DNA of 64,000 nucleotides, taken from assembly GCF_009176545.1 (NCBI RefSeq), contig NZ_VTOJ01000001.1:434001-498000 (forward strand), read 5' to 3'. A program made the position numbers and the translations under genes. Of the stretch, positions 33,925-43,309 are shown in pieces (position 1 is the stretch's first letter; the number at the start of each line of letters is the position of its first letter). A model generated the notes under the pieces. The model saw only the letters and a program-made list of their open reading frames with translations. It was not told where the DNA came from and ran no database searches. Source of the DNA: Salinigranum salinum. GTDB lineage: Archaea; Halobacteriota; Halobacteria; Halobacteriales; Haloferacaceae.

Positions 33925-35199
33925 CTACGCCCCGCTCGACAGGTATCCGATCGCGGCGTCGACGACGACCTCGCCGGCCACGAGCGCGTCCTCCCAGACG
34001 AGCGTCTCGTCGGGGAAGTGTGCCTGGTCGATCGTCCCCGGGCCGAAGACGACCGTGGGGATCCCGGCGGCGACGTAGTGGCGGTTGTCCGCGCCGTACG
34101 TCTCGCCGAGCGGATCGGTCGCGTCGAGGCCGTGCGCCCGCATCGCCGACTGCACCGCGCCGACCACCGCCGCGTCCGGATCGGTCTCGGCCGGTTCGAA
34201 CTGGATCGAGAACCGCTCGAACCGCGGCGGGTGGGCCGACAGCCACTCGTCGGCCTCGACGACCTCCCGGAGGGCGGCCTCGTACTCGGCTTCGACCGCG
34301 TCGACCGACTCGCCCGGCGCGACGCCGAACCGGCACTCCGCGATCAGGGCGGCCGGAACGGTCGACGCCCACGACCCCGCCTCGACGACGCCGATCGTGA
34401 GCGGCAGGGGGACGTCGAACCGCTCGTAGCGGGGGTGATCGAGCCGCTCGCCACGTTCGGTTTCGAGCGCGAGGAAACGGTCGCGGATCGTCTCGAACAG
34501 GTCGAGGACGTCGACACCGCGCCACCGTCTCGCCGCGTGTGCCGACCGGCCGGTCAGTTCGAGCCGCTTCATCAGACAGCCCTCGGTGGCGATCACGGGC
34601 GCGAGTTCGGTCGGTTCGGCGACGATCGCGGCGTCGCGCTCGAAGGGGTACGGTGAGTCGAGGGCGGCCGCGGCGGCACCGATCCCCCCCTCCTCCTCGC
34701 CGGCGACGCACTCGACGACGAGTCGGCCGTCCACAGCCGTCTCGCTCTCCGCGACCGCGTCGGTGACCGCGAGCGCGGCGAAGACGCAGACGCCGACCCC
34801 GGTCTTCATGTCGACCGCGCCACGGGCGGTGAGTTCTGCTCCCGACTCGCTCCAGGTCGGCTCGAACGGGTCGGCGCTCCACACGCCCTCGTCGGCGGGG
34901 ACGACGTCGGCGTGGCCGTTCAGGACGAGCGTCGGTCCGGCGTCGGGGTCGCCGAACTCCAGCACGCCCGCGACGCTCGGCCGGTCCGTCGTCTCGATCT
35001 CTGCGGGGTCGTCGGGGAAGGAGGGGTGGGTGGCGAGGCGCTCGGCGTCGGCCTCCCAGCGGTAGGTCTCGAAGCCCAGGTCGGCGAGGCGTGACTGGAA
35101 CCACTCCTGGGCCGCGGCCTCGTTCCCGCCCGTGGTGTCGAACCGGATGAACTCCTCCGTGAACCGTCTGAGGTCGTCGTCGTACGCGCGGAAGGCCAT
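33925..35199 (-). CDS. M20-family metallopeptidase/deacylase (ArgE/DapE/acetylornithine deacetylase-like)
   Basis: 424 residues. M20 metal ligands are present: LNGHADVVP (H and D, ~92-100), RGAVDMKTG (catalytic Asp), CVAGEEEGG (Glu pair) and a late His in DQAHFPDETL. A dimerisation/lid domain starts at GCLMKRLELTGRSAHAA, where the His is the lid ligand. Family members hydrolyse amide bonds in N-acyl amino acids or dipeptides; which one is not decidable. Transcribed divergently from the FAD-linked dehydrogenase gene at 35352. Confidence 0.87.
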   Translation of the reverse strand: MAFRAYDDDLRRFTEEFIRFDTTGGNEAAAQEWFQSRLADLGFETYRWEADAERLATHPSFPDDPAEIETTDRPSVAGVLEFGDPDAGPTLVLNGHADVVPADEGVWSADPFEPTWSESGAELTARGAVDMKTGVGVCVFAALAVTDAVAESETAVDGRLVVECVAGEEEGGIGAAAAALDSPYPFERDAAIVAEPTELAPVIATEGCLMKRLELTGRSAHAARRWRGVDVLDLFETIRDRFLALETERGERLDHPRYERFDVPLPLTIGVVEAGSWASTVPAALIAECRFGVAPGESVDAVEAEYEAALREVVEADEWLSAHPPRFERFSIQFEPAETDPDAAVVGAVQSAMRAHGLDATDPLGETYGADNRHYVAAGIPTVVFGPGTIDQAHFPDETLVWEDALVAGEVVVDAAIGYLSSGA

Positions 35200-35351
35200 T
35201 GGTCGTGGTGCGAGGATGGGCTACAAAGCGTTGTCGTCACCGGTGTGGTGCATCGGTCGGCCGGGCCGCGCCGCGTCGTCCGTTCGCTCCGCCCGACCGA
35301 CACCGGCACCCGACACGCTTTTGCTACACGTTTCCAACCTCCGGTAGACAG

Positions 35352-36752
35352 ATGTCGACGCCTTCACCCGAGCTCCTCGCGGCGCTCGACCTGCGTGACG
35401 ACCAGTACTCGACGACCGAGGCCGACCGTGACGACCACTCGCGGGACTGGGCCACGGCTCCCCGCGAGGCGGTCGCACCGGACGTCGTCGTCTGGCCCGA
35501 GTCGACGGGCGACGTCTCGGCGGTCCTCGCGGCGGCGACCGAACACGGCGTGCCCGTCACGCCGTTCGCCGCCGCGACGGGTCTCGAGGGCAACGCGGTT
35601 CCCGTCCACGGCGGCGTCAGCCTCGACATGACGCGGATGGACTCGGTCCTCGAGATCCGGCCCGAGGACCGCCAGATCGACGTCGAGCCTGGACTGCTCG
35701 GGAGCGAGATCAACGAGGCGCTGGAGCGGTACGGGCTGTTCTTCCCGCCGCTCCCCACCTCGGGCGACATCGCCACGATCGGGGGAATGCTCGCGACGAA
35801 CGCCTCGGGGAAACAGACGGTGAAGTACGGCAAGGTGGGCGACTGGGTGATGGAGTTAGAGGTGGTCCTCGCCGACGGCTCCGTCGTCGAGGTCGGGACG
35901 CGCGCGACGAAGACCTCCTCCGGCTACAACCTCCGCGACCTGATCGTCGGGAGCGAGGGGACGCTCGCCGTGGTGACGCGCGCCACGCTGGCGCTCGCGG
36001 GACGACCCGAACAGCAGCGCGCCGGTCGGGTCGTCTTCGACTCGTTCGAGACCGCGGCGACGGCGGCCGCCGACATCGTCCGTTCGGGCGTCGACGTGGC
36101 CGCGCTCGAACTCATCGACTCCCTCGCCGCCGCGATGGCCAACGCCTACCTCGACGGCACGCTCCCGGAGAAGCCGATGGCGTTCCTCGAGTTCCACGCC
36201 AACCACGGCGTCGACGAGGAGATCGACTTCTGTCGAACGATCCTCGACCGGTACGACCCCCTCGACGTCGAGTTCGGCGACGGCTCCGCACAGGACGACC
36301 TCTGGGAGGCCCGCCGCGAACTCGCCGACGCGACGCGGGCGTACTACTCCGATCGGGAATCCACCGCCCCCGGCGATCTCGCGGTCCCCCTCTCCCGGTA
36401 CCCCGACCTCGTCGAGTACATCCACGCCCTCTCCGACGAGCGCGACCTCCCCATCCCCTGCTTCGGACACGCCGGCGACGGCAACATCCACTTCGACGTC
36501 TTCGCCGACCCCGCCGACGAGGAGGAGTGGGCCCGCGGCGTCGAGACGTACGAGACGATCGTCCGCGAGGCGGTTCGGATGGGCGGCACCGCCACCGGCG
36601 AACACGGCGTCGGTCGCGGCAAGCGCAAGTTCATGCTGGACGAACACGGCGAGAGCGGCGTCCGTGCGATGCGGGCGATCAAAGACGCACTCGACCCCGA
36701 CGGGATCCTGAATCCCGGCAAGATTCTCCCGGACGTGGCCGACGGTCGGTGA
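35352..36752 (+). CDS. FAD-linked oxidase, D-lactate/glycolate dehydrogenase type
   Basis: 466 residues. The PCMH-type FAD domain has VWPESTGDVSAVLAAA, PVTPFAAATGLEGNAVP and GGMLATNASGKQTVKYG; the C-terminal FAD-linked oxidase domain has GHAGDGNIHFDVF and GEHGVGRGKRKFMLDEHG, where His and Glu bind metal and substrate. The protein fits D-lactate dehydrogenase or the GlcD subunit of glycolate oxidase, oxidising a 2-hydroxy acid and passing electrons to quinone. A GlcE/GlcF-type partner is not visible nearby. ABC transporter genes follow after 129 bases. Confidence 0.87.
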   Translation: MSTPSPELLAALDLRDDQYSTTEADRDDHSRDWATAPREAVAPDVVVWPESTGDVSAVLAAATEHGVPVTPFAAATGLEGNAVPVHGGVSLDMTRMDSVLEIRPEDRQIDVEPGLLGSEINEALERYGLFFPPLPTSGDIATIGGMLATNASGKQTVKYGKVGDWVMELEVVLADGSVVEVGTRATKTSSGYNLRDLIVGSEGTLAVVTRATLALAGRPEQQRAGRVVFDSFETAATAAADIVRSGVDVAALELIDSLAAAMANAYLDGTLPEKPMAFLEFHANHGVDEEIDFCRTILDRYDPLDVEFGDGSAQDDLWEARRELADATRAYYSDRESTAPGDLAVPLSRYPDLVEYIHALSDERDLPIPCFGHAGDGNIHFDVFADPADEEEWARGVETYETIVREAVRMGGTATGEHGVGRGKRKFMLDEHGESGVRAMRAIKDALDPDGILNPGKILPDVADGR

Positions 36753-36854
36753 CGATCATTGCACATCAGTGTACAGTATTGTCTCCTATTGCTCGCTATT
36801 CGTGTTAATATGGTATTTATTTTCACTCCATCGAGGAGAGATAACAGATATCAC

Positions 36855-36860
36855 TAAATA
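36855..36860 (+). promoter_or_regulatory. TATA element for the ABC transporter operon
   Basis: TAAATA lies 22-27 bases before ATG 36882 inside an AT-rich stretch (36785-36866) that stands out from the GC-rich surroundings. It supports a leaderless transcript and a separate promoter for the transporter. Confidence 0.45.
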
Positions 36861-36881
36861 CCCGGAGTCCAAGCCCCCGCT

Positions 36882-38006
36882 ATGGCACGGAAGCGATCGT
36901 TCGGACGACGAGAAGTGCTGAAGACCACGGGTGCCGCGCTGGCCGCCGGCACGGTCGCCGGCTGTCTCGGCGGAGGCGGCGGGGGCGGCGGTGGCAGCGA
37001 CGACCGGGTGCCGATGGACATCACCGAGTGGCCCCCCGAGGACTACTCCTCGAACCTCAACATGATGAACTGGTACGACTCGTGGGCCGAGTGGGCCATG
37101 GAGGAGTTCGGCAACGAGTACGACGTCGAGGTGACGAACGAGGGCTACTCCTCGCCCGACCAGTGGTACTCGCGACTGCAGGCCGGCAACACCGATATCG
37201 ACAACATCGCCGCGACCACCAACTGGGTCGAACGCTCGATCAACAACGATTTCCTCCACGAACTGCCCGTCGACATCATGCCCGCGTGGGAGAACGTCAC
37301 GGAGAACATCAAACAGGCCTCCTCCTACCAGCAGGACGGCGCGACGTACGCCGTCCCCGAGAGCCTCGTGCTCTACCCCCTGACGTACAACACGGACCAC
37401 TTCGACTCTGCACCCGACTCGTGGGGCGTCCTCTGGGACGAGTCGCTGGAGGGTGAGATCATGATGTGGGACAACTCGACGGTCTCGTGTCAGATCGCGG
37501 CGATGTACACCGGGCAGGACCCCATCGAGCCCTCCGACTACGACGAGATCGAGGAGGTGCTCAAACAGCAGAAACCCCTCCTGCGGACCTACTGGGGCGA
37601 CTACGAGCAGGGGATGCAGCTGTTCGTCAACGAGGACGTCGTCGCCGGCCCGCTCACGATGGGACGGACCTACACGGCCCGGTTCAGCGAGGGCGCACCG
37701 GTGAACTACACGGCCCCGGAGGAAGGGGCGATGTTCACCTCCGACCTGTTCGTCATCCCGAAGGGGGCACCGAACCCGATCACGAGCCTGCTGTTCACCA
37801 ACTGGGCCTCGGAGAAGCCGAACGCCGCACAGCTGTTCGAGACGATGGGGTACAAGCCCGGCGTCGACATCCAGAGCGAACTCTCCGAGCAGGACCGCGA
37901 GTTCACGACGTGGCCCTCGGAGTGGAACCTCGTCTTCTCCGAGACGCTCTCGGACGACGTCCGCTCGACGTACGACGAGATCTGGACCGCCGTCAAGGCG
38001 GCGTAG
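36882..38006 (+). CDS. ABC transporter substrate-binding lipoprotein (PotD/spermidine-putrescine type)
   Basis: 374 residues. A Tat signal with lipobox (GRREVLKTTGAALAAGTVAG, then C) is followed by a Gly-rich linker, so the protein is exported folded and lipid-anchored. The mature part matches polyamine-type binding proteins: LNMMNWYDSWAEWAMEEF, YDVEVTNEGYSSPDQWYSRL, YAVPESLVLYPLTYNTDHF, GAPNPITSLLFTNWASEK. The ligand could be a polyamine or another cation or organic acid; not decidable. First gene of a four-gene transporter operon. Confidence 0.9.
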   Translation: MARKRSFGRREVLKTTGAALAAGTVAGCLGGGGGGGGGSDDRVPMDITEWPPEDYSSNLNMMNWYDSWAEWAMEEFGNEYDVEVTNEGYSSPDQWYSRLQAGNTDIDNIAATTNWVERSINNDFLHELPVDIMPAWENVTENIKQASSYQQDGATYAVPESLVLYPLTYNTDHFDSAPDSWGVLWDESLEGEIMMWDNSTVSCQIAAMYTGQDPIEPSDYDEIEEVLKQQKPLLRTYWGDYEQGMQLFVNEDVVAGPLTMGRTYTARFSEGAPVNYTAPEEGAMFTSDLFVIPKGAPNPITSLLFTNWASEKPNAAQLFETMGYKPGVDIQSELSEQDREFTTWPSEWNLVFSETLSDDVRSTYDEIWTAVKAA

Positions 38007-38010
38007 GCCC

Positions 38011-39123
38011 ATGTCACTCCTCAGCGTTCGCAGCCTCACGAAGCGGTTCGGGGATCTCACGGCGGTCGACGACGCGGCGTTCGACGTCGAGGACGGCGAG
38101 TTCGTCTCCATCCTCGGCCCCTCGGGGAGCGGCAAGTCGACCATCCTCCGCATGGTCGCGGGGTTCGAGACGCCGACCGAGGGCGAGATCGTCCTCGCCG
38201 GCGAGGACATCGTCGGGACGCCCCCGTTCGAGCGCGACATCAACATGGTGTTCCAGAACCTCGCGCTCTTCCCCCACCTGAGCGTCGCGGACAACATCGA
38301 GTACGGCCTCAAACAGCGCGGGGTTCCGAAAGACGAGCGCGAGCGCCGTACCGAGGAGATGCTGGAGATGGTTCGGCTCCCGGGGTACGGCCCGCGCGAC
38401 CCGTCGGAGCTCTCGGGCGGGGAGCAACAGCGCGTCGCCCTCGCCCGGGCGCTGGTGAACGAGCCCGCGCTCGTGCTGTTCGACGAGCCGCTGTCGAGTC
38501 TGGACCGCAAACTGCGCCAGCACATGCAGACCGAACTCCAGCGCATCCAGGCGGAGACGGGGATCACGTTCCTCTACGTCACCCACGACCAGGAGGTCGC
38601 GCTCTCCGTCTCCGACAGGCTGGTCGTCCTCAACGACGGCCTCGTCGAACAGGTCGGCTCCGTCGAATCCCTCTACGAGGAGCCCGAGTCGCAGTTCGTC
38701 GCGGACTTCATCGGCGACGTCAACACGCTGGAGGCGCAGGTCGTCTCCACCGACGACGACACGCTCACCGTCGAGACCGGCGGGCTCGAGTGTGCGCTCC
38801 CCGGACGCAACGGTTTCGACACCGGCGACCGGATCCACGTCTGCGTCCGGCCACACGACGTCGATCTGGACGCCACTCCCGACCCCGACGCCGGCGGGAC
38901 GTTCACCGCGTCGGGCACCGTCCGAACGCGGAGTTACCAGGGGTCGGACACGGTGTACACCGTGGCGACCGACCGCTGGGGCGACGTCGTCGCCGACGTC
39001 CGTGGCTCGACGTTCGACGTCGGCGACGCGGTGTCGGTCGCGTGGGACGGCTCCGACGTCTACCTGTTCGCCGCTGGCGACGAGACCAAGACCGAGACCG
39101 AACGCCCCCCGGAGGCGACGTGA
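38011..39123 (+). CDS. ABC transporter ATP-binding protein (PotA type)
   Basis: 370 residues. Walker A GPSGSGKST (~37-45), signature LSGGEQQRVALARAL (~133-147), Walker B VLFDEPLSSLDRK and the H-loop region VTHDQEVALS. The C-terminal ~130 residues form a TOBE regulatory domain. It energises import through the two permeases that follow. It starts four bases after the stop of the binding-protein gene. Confidence 0.93.
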   Translation: MSLLSVRSLTKRFGDLTAVDDAAFDVEDGEFVSILGPSGSGKSTILRMVAGFETPTEGEIVLAGEDIVGTPPFERDINMVFQNLALFPHLSVADNIEYGLKQRGVPKDERERRTEEMLEMVRLPGYGPRDPSELSGGEQQRVALARALVNEPALVLFDEPLSSLDRKLRQHMQTELQRIQAETGITFLYVTHDQEVALSVSDRLVVLNDGLVEQVGSVESLYEEPESQFVADFIGDVNTLEAQVVSTDDDTLTVETGGLECALPGRNGFDTGDRIHVCVRPHDVDLDATPDPDAGGTFTASGTVRTRSYQGSDTVYTVATDRWGDVVADVRGSTFDVGDAVSVAWDGSDVYLFAAGDETKTETERPPEAT

Positions 39124-39124
39124 G

Positions 39125-40042
39125 ATGGGCACCGAGACCGAGACCCGAACCCCGAGCGGGGCGTCGACCCGCCTGACGGATCTGGTCGACTTCTTCCGCG
39201 AGCGCCCACGGCTGAAGAAGCTCGCTATCGCCGGCCCGCCGTACGGCGTGTTGATCGCCTTCTTCACGCTCCCGCTCCTGGCGATGTTCGTCATCTCCTT
39301 CCAGGAGGGGCAGATCGGTGGCGCGTGGACGCTGTCGAACTACACGGACTTCCTCGGGTCGCAGACGTACCTGACGGTGGTGTGGCGGACGTTCGTCGTG
39401 ACGGTCCAGGTGACGGTGCTCGTGACCGTCGTCGGCTACACGCTCGCGTACAGCATCGTCCGCTTCTCCCGGCGGACCACCCTGCTCCTCCTCTTGGTGA
39501 TCCTCCCCTTCTGGACCTCGTACATCATCCGGATGTACGCGTGGATCAACATCCTCCAGAGCGGGGGCGTGCTCGACTCGACGCTCCAGCTGTTCAGCCT
39601 CCCGCAGGTTGGACTACTCTACACCCAGCCGGCGGTCATGATCGGCTTCACGTACGTGTGGCTCCCCCTCGCGGTGTTACCCTTCTACGCCTCGCTCACG
39701 AACATGGACGCCGACCTCATCGAGGCCGCGAAGGACCTCGGCGCGGGACCGATCAAGACGTTCTTCACGGTGACGCTGCCGATGACGAAGAACGGCGTCG
39801 TCACCGGCGTGATCCTCGTCTTCATCCCGACGTTCGGCTCGTTCATCACGCCGCGACTGCTCGGCGGGACGAACAACATCATGATCGGGATGGTGATCGA
39901 GAACCAGTTCAAGTCGGCGTTCAACTGGCCGTTCGGTGCCGCCATCGGCATCGTCATCTCCGTCGTCGTCGTCGTCCTGCTCGTCCTCGGGGCGCGCGGC
40001 GGCGGCAACCTCTTCGGCGGACGGGAGGGTGAACGCTCGTGA
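39125..40042 (+). CDS. ABC transporter permease (PotB type)
   Basis: 305 residues, six membrane segments, with a hydrophilic ~35-residue N-terminus typical of PotB (TRTPSGASTRLTDLVDFFRE). The coupling loop EAAKDLGAGPIKTFFTVTLP is the EAA motif that contacts the ATPase. ATG 39125 is one base after the ATPase stop. It pairs with the PotC-type permease. Confidence 0.92.
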   Translation: MGTETETRTPSGASTRLTDLVDFFRERPRLKKLAIAGPPYGVLIAFFTLPLLAMFVISFQEGQIGGAWTLSNYTDFLGSQTYLTVVWRTFVVTVQVTVLVTVVGYTLAYSIVRFSRRTTLLLLLVILPFWTSYIIRMYAWINILQSGGVLDSTLQLFSLPQVGLLYTQPAVMIGFTYVWLPLAVLPFYASLTNMDADLIEAAKDLGAGPIKTFFTVTLPMTKNGVVTGVILVFIPTFGSFITPRLLGGTNNIMIGMVIENQFKSAFNWPFGAAIGIVISVVVVVLLVLGARGGGNLFGGREGERS

Positions 40043-40905
40043 GCTCTCCCACCGCCTCCGACTCGCTGTCGTCGTCGGGTCCCGTCGCAGCCGTCGAACG
40101 TCTCGTCCAGAACCACGGCGGGTCGCTCGCCCGTCTCGCGATGGTCGCAGTCTTCGGGTTCCTCTGGGTGCCCATCGCCGTGCTGGTCTTCATGTCGTTC
40201 GCCGAGGGCGGGGTGCTGTCGTTCCCCCCGAAGGAGCTCACCCTCCGGTGGTACAGCGTGTTCCTCGGCAACGACACCGCCATCGACGCCATCGTCACCA
40301 CGCTCCAGGTGTCGATCCCCACGACGTTCATCACCGTGGTGCTGGCGACGCTCATCGCCTACGCCGTCGACCGCTACGTCTTCCCTGGGCGGACCACGCT
40401 CCAGCTCCTGGCGACGCTCCCCATCGTCGTCCCGCTGGTCGTCACCGGCATCGCGCTGGTGCTGTTCTTCGGGTTGATCCGGCCGCTCATCGTCATCAGC
40501 GGCTACCCCGCCGTGGTCCTCGCCCACGTCGTCCGCACGATCCCCTTCGCGACGCTCGTCATCATCCCGACGTTCCTCACCTTCGACCGCCAACTGGAAG
40601 AGGCCTCGAAGGATCTGGGGGCGGACGAACTCCAGACGTTCCGGCAGGTGACGCTCCCCAACGTCTTCCCCGGCATCGTCGCCGGTGGCCTCCTCGCCTT
40701 CACGCTCTCGTTCAACGAGTTCGTCTTCACCTACTTCGTGAAGGACTCCGCGACGACCACCCTGCCAGTGTACATCTGGAACCAGATCCGCTACAACGTC
40801 ACCCCCGAGGTGAACGTCATCTCGGTCGTGTTCCTCGTCGTCGCCGTCACGCTCGTCCTCGTGGCCGTCTCGCTCACGCGCGTCGACCTGCTCGCGCGGA
40901 AGTAG
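40039..40905 (+). CDS. ABC transporter permease (PotC type)
   Basis: 288 residues, six membrane segments, with the EAA motif EASKDLGADELQTFRQVTLP. It starts at GTG 40039, overlapping the preceding stop by four bases (GTGA), so the permeases are co-translated. LRWYSVFLGNDTAIDAIVTT after helix 1 is typical of PotC. Last gene of the transporter operon. Confidence 0.92.
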   Translation: MSSPTASDSLSSSGPVAAVERLVQNHGGSLARLAMVAVFGFLWVPIAVLVFMSFAEGGVLSFPPKELTLRWYSVFLGNDTAIDAIVTTLQVSIPTTFITVVLATLIAYAVDRYVFPGRTTLQLLATLPIVVPLVVTGIALVLFFGLIRPLIVISGYPAVVLAHVVRTIPFATLVIIPTFLTFDRQLEEASKDLGADELQTFRQVTLPNVFPGIVAGGLLAFTLSFNEFVFTYFVKDSATTTLPVYIWNQIRYNVTPEVNVISVVFLVVAVTLVLVAVSLTRVDLLARK

Positions 40906-41051
40906 CCGGTCGCGAGGGGACGTCCCGTCGACGAGCGATCCTCGTTCGGTGACTCGTCACCCCTCGGACGTCGCGTCACCCTCTCGCCGTCGGCCCTCGT
41001 GTGCCAGCTCTTCGCCCGGAGCCGATCGAACCGCCGTCCGCCCTGACTATT

Positions 41052-41070
41052 TGAACTGCATGATAGTTCA
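41052..41070. promoter_or_regulatory. Inverted repeat upstream of the DoxX gene
   Basis: TGAACT (41052-41057) and AGTTCA (41065-41070) form a perfect 6-bp inverted repeat with a 7-bp spacer, about 43 bases before ATG 41113. It is a plausible operator for a dimeric regulator. Confidence 0.5.
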
Positions 41071-41112
41071 TGGTCTGGTTTCGTAACGTCGACGATCGTA
41101 CGGGCCTGTGGA

Positions 41113-41685
41113 ATGTCCACACAAAACACGCTCCACGCCGAGATCCTCGGCCGCGACTTCGCGTTCGACTACTCGGAGAGCTGGGTCGGCTACTCCCTGT
41201 TCTTCATGCGGGTGACGATGGGCTGGGTGTTGTTCCAGGGCGGTGTCACGAAGCTGGTAACGTATCTGGACGCGGATCCCGGCAACAACTGGACTGCGGC
41301 GGGGTATCTGGCCAACGCGATCCCCGCGGGCAACCCACTGGCGGGCGTGTTCGCCGCCATGGCCGGGAACCCTCTCATCGACATCCTGAACATGTGGGGG
41401 CTCACCCTCACCGGACTGGCACTCATCCTCGGGGCGTTCGTCCGCTGGAGCGCGTTCTGGGGGGCGGTCATGATGCTGTTCTACTGGCTCGCGGCGCTGC
41501 AGGGCGGCCTCTTCGCGGGGCTTCCGCTCGAACACGGCTGGGTCGTCGACGACCACCTCGTCTACGCGTTCTTGCTGTTCGGCCTCGGCGCGTTCGGTGC
41601 GGGCCGTATCCTCGGCCTCGACGCCCGGCTGGAGAAGCTCTCGATCGTCGAGAACAACCGCTGGCTCCGGCTGTTGCTCGGGTGA
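41113..41685 (+). CDS. DoxX/DoxD-family membrane protein
   Basis: 190 residues with four to five membrane segments and the N-terminal motif RVTMGWVLFQGGVTKLV. The family includes the DoxD subunit of terminal quinol oxidases and haloarchaeal relatives of unknown function. The conserved NNWTAAGYLANAIPAGNP loop and DDHLVYAFLLFGLGAFGAGR support the assignment. Single gene with a palindrome upstream. Confidence 0.85.
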   Translation: MSTQNTLHAEILGRDFAFDYSESWVGYSLFFMRVTMGWVLFQGGVTKLVTYLDADPGNNWTAAGYLANAIPAGNPLAGVFAAMAGNPLIDILNMWGLTLTGLALILGAFVRWSAFWGAVMMLFYWLAALQGGLFAGLPLEHGWVVDDHLVYAFLLFGLGAFGAGRILGLDARLEKLSIVENNRWLRLLLG

Positions 41686-41824
41686 GACGGGCGACGGAGT
41701 CAGTGTATCCGGTGGACGGCCGGCGGTGACCGGCCGTCCGGTCGAGACGGCCCACGAGTCGGACCGGTCTCCGGACGGTCCCGCGGCCGCACCCCGTGGG
41801 CGTCCTGCGAGGCGTTGGACCGAC

Positions 41825-42634
41825 TCACCCGTCGAGCAGCACGTACCGCACCGGATCGGCCTCCATCGCCCAGTCGAACGCCCGTACGCGCCCCGCCGCG
41901 ACGTCGATTCGGACCGCGGTCTCGCCGGACCGCTGTGGCACTGGAACGGTGAGCAGCACCGACGGTGGCACCCGGTATCGGTAGTCGAGTACCGTTCCGT
42001 CGGCGACACGGATTCGGACGCGCTCCTCGCGGTCGCCGGGGTTGTAGACTCTCAGTTCGGAGCCGGCACGCCGTCCACGGGGATCGAACCCGCCGTCGGG
42101 GTAGCCGCTCGACGTTCCCCGGACGGCGAGCGCACAGTCGGGGTCGCACAGCGCGGGCCGCGAGAACCCGACGCCGGTGTTCACCCGCACGCGGAGCGTC
42201 GAGAGCGACGGCGTCACGGTCCAGTCGAACTGGTCGCGGATGCCCGACGCGGTCTCGACCACGACCCGGTAGTCGCCGGTCGGGATCCGACCGTCGAGTT
42301 CGACCGCCGTCCCCTGACGGACGGTCCGGCTCTCGACGAGGAGCGTGTCGTCCCCGTCGTCGACCGCCACCGTCACGTACCGGTCGGTGGCGGCGTCGTT
42401 CACCACGGTCAGGGTGCCGCTCCGGCGATCCGACGAGGTTCCTCGCTCGTCAGTGCGCTCCGTCGCGTCGCCTCCGGCGGTCCTGCCGGTCGTCGTCGCC
42501 GCACCGTCGGGGCCCGCCGCCGGCTGACGCGTCGTGGCCGACGCGGTCGTCGCGGGCTCGTCCGAACGGGATCCACATCCGGTGAGCAAGAGGAGGACGA
42601 CGGTACCGAGGACGGTGCGACGGTGGAGCGACAC
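41825..42634 (-). CDS. Predicted Tat lipoprotein, paralogue of the 43310 protein
   Basis: 269 residues from GTG 42634 (VSLHRRTVLGTVVLLLLTG, then lipobox C), a twin-arginine lipoprotein signal; a start at 42691 would add 19 residues before the signal. A Thr/Asp-rich linker follows. The body has beta-domains: VVNDAATDRYVTVAVDDGDD...YRVVVETASGIRDQFDWTV matches the lipoprotein at 43310 (FVTVAVEFAGETVFVESREL...YDVVVETADGDRTTYRWDV). Function unknown. Confidence 0.78.
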   Translation of the reverse strand: MSLHRRTVLGTVVLLLLTGCGSRSDEPATTASATTRQPAAGPDGAATTTGRTAGGDATERTDERGTSSDRRSGTLTVVNDAATDRYVTVAVDDGDDTLLVESRTVRQGTAVELDGRIPTGDYRVVVETASGIRDQFDWTVTPSLSTLRVRVNTGVGFSRPALCDPDCALAVRGTSSGYPDGGFDPRGRRAGSELRVYNPGDREERVRIRVADGTVLDYRYRVPPSVLLTVPVPQRSGETAVRIDVAAGRVRAFDWAMEADPVRYVLLDG

Positions 42635-42716
42635 AGTCGCGGTTGGGGTGCGAACGTCAAACGCGCGTCGGTCTGTGCGTCGCCAGATCACACCGCCTCC
42701 CGCTTCGGTCCCGTCG

Positions 42717-43241
42717 TCAGCGGGAGAGCACCTGTCGCCGTCTGAACTCCACGATGACGAACACCGCGACGGCGAGCGGCACCAGCAACAGTTCGGGGGT
42801 GAGTTCCGGCGAGGCGTAGTAGCGGACGACCCGCACCCAGGGCGCGACGTCGTCGTTCACGTACTCCCGTGCCGGGACGACGGGCCACAGCAGGAACCCG
42901 AGTTCCCCGAACCGGCCGGTGACGATCGGGCCGATCGCGTCGCCGACGATGTGCGAGACGTGGCCGAAGCCGAACGCGACCGCGAGATGCGAACGGCGGG
43001 AGCGGCGCGCAACGTACCAGAGCACGGCGAGCAGCCCCACCGTGAACACCAGCGAGTGGGCGAGGGAGCGGCCGCTGACCAGGACCCCGGCGAACGCGAG
43101 CGGTTTGTCGACGAGGTCGGGGAACTGCGTTCCCAGGAGGAGGGCACCGAGCCTCACCCCGTGTGGATAGCGGCCCGGGATCGCCCGGGCGAACACGACG
43201 TAGAGGAGGTAGCCGAGCAGCGCGTGACCGAGCGGGAACAC
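42717..43241 (-). CDS. Membrane-bound metal-dependent hydrolase (YdjM-like)
   Basis: 174 residues from GTG 43241 (VFPLGHALLGYLLYVVFAR). Four membrane segments carry the family's His/Asp metal ligands: PLGHALLGY, LGTQFPDLVDK, RSLAHSLVF and FGFGHVSHIVGDAIG. These proteins are named after a LexA-binding E. coli member but the reaction is unknown. It sits between two paralogous lipoprotein genes on the same strand, so the three may form one envelope-associated unit. Confidence 0.85.
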   Translation of the reverse strand: MFPLGHALLGYLLYVVFARAIPGRYPHGVRLGALLLGTQFPDLVDKPLAFAGVLVSGRSLAHSLVFTVGLLAVLWYVARRSRRSHLAVAFGFGHVSHIVGDAIGPIVTGRFGELGFLLWPVVPAREYVNDDVAPWVRVVRYYASPELTPELLLVPLAVAVFVIVEFRRRQVLSR

Positions 43242-43309
43242 TGTGGTCGGTATTTCGTTCCGCCGTTCGTAAACGCTCCGGTTCGGGGTATCGACCCGAC
43301 GACGGCCGC

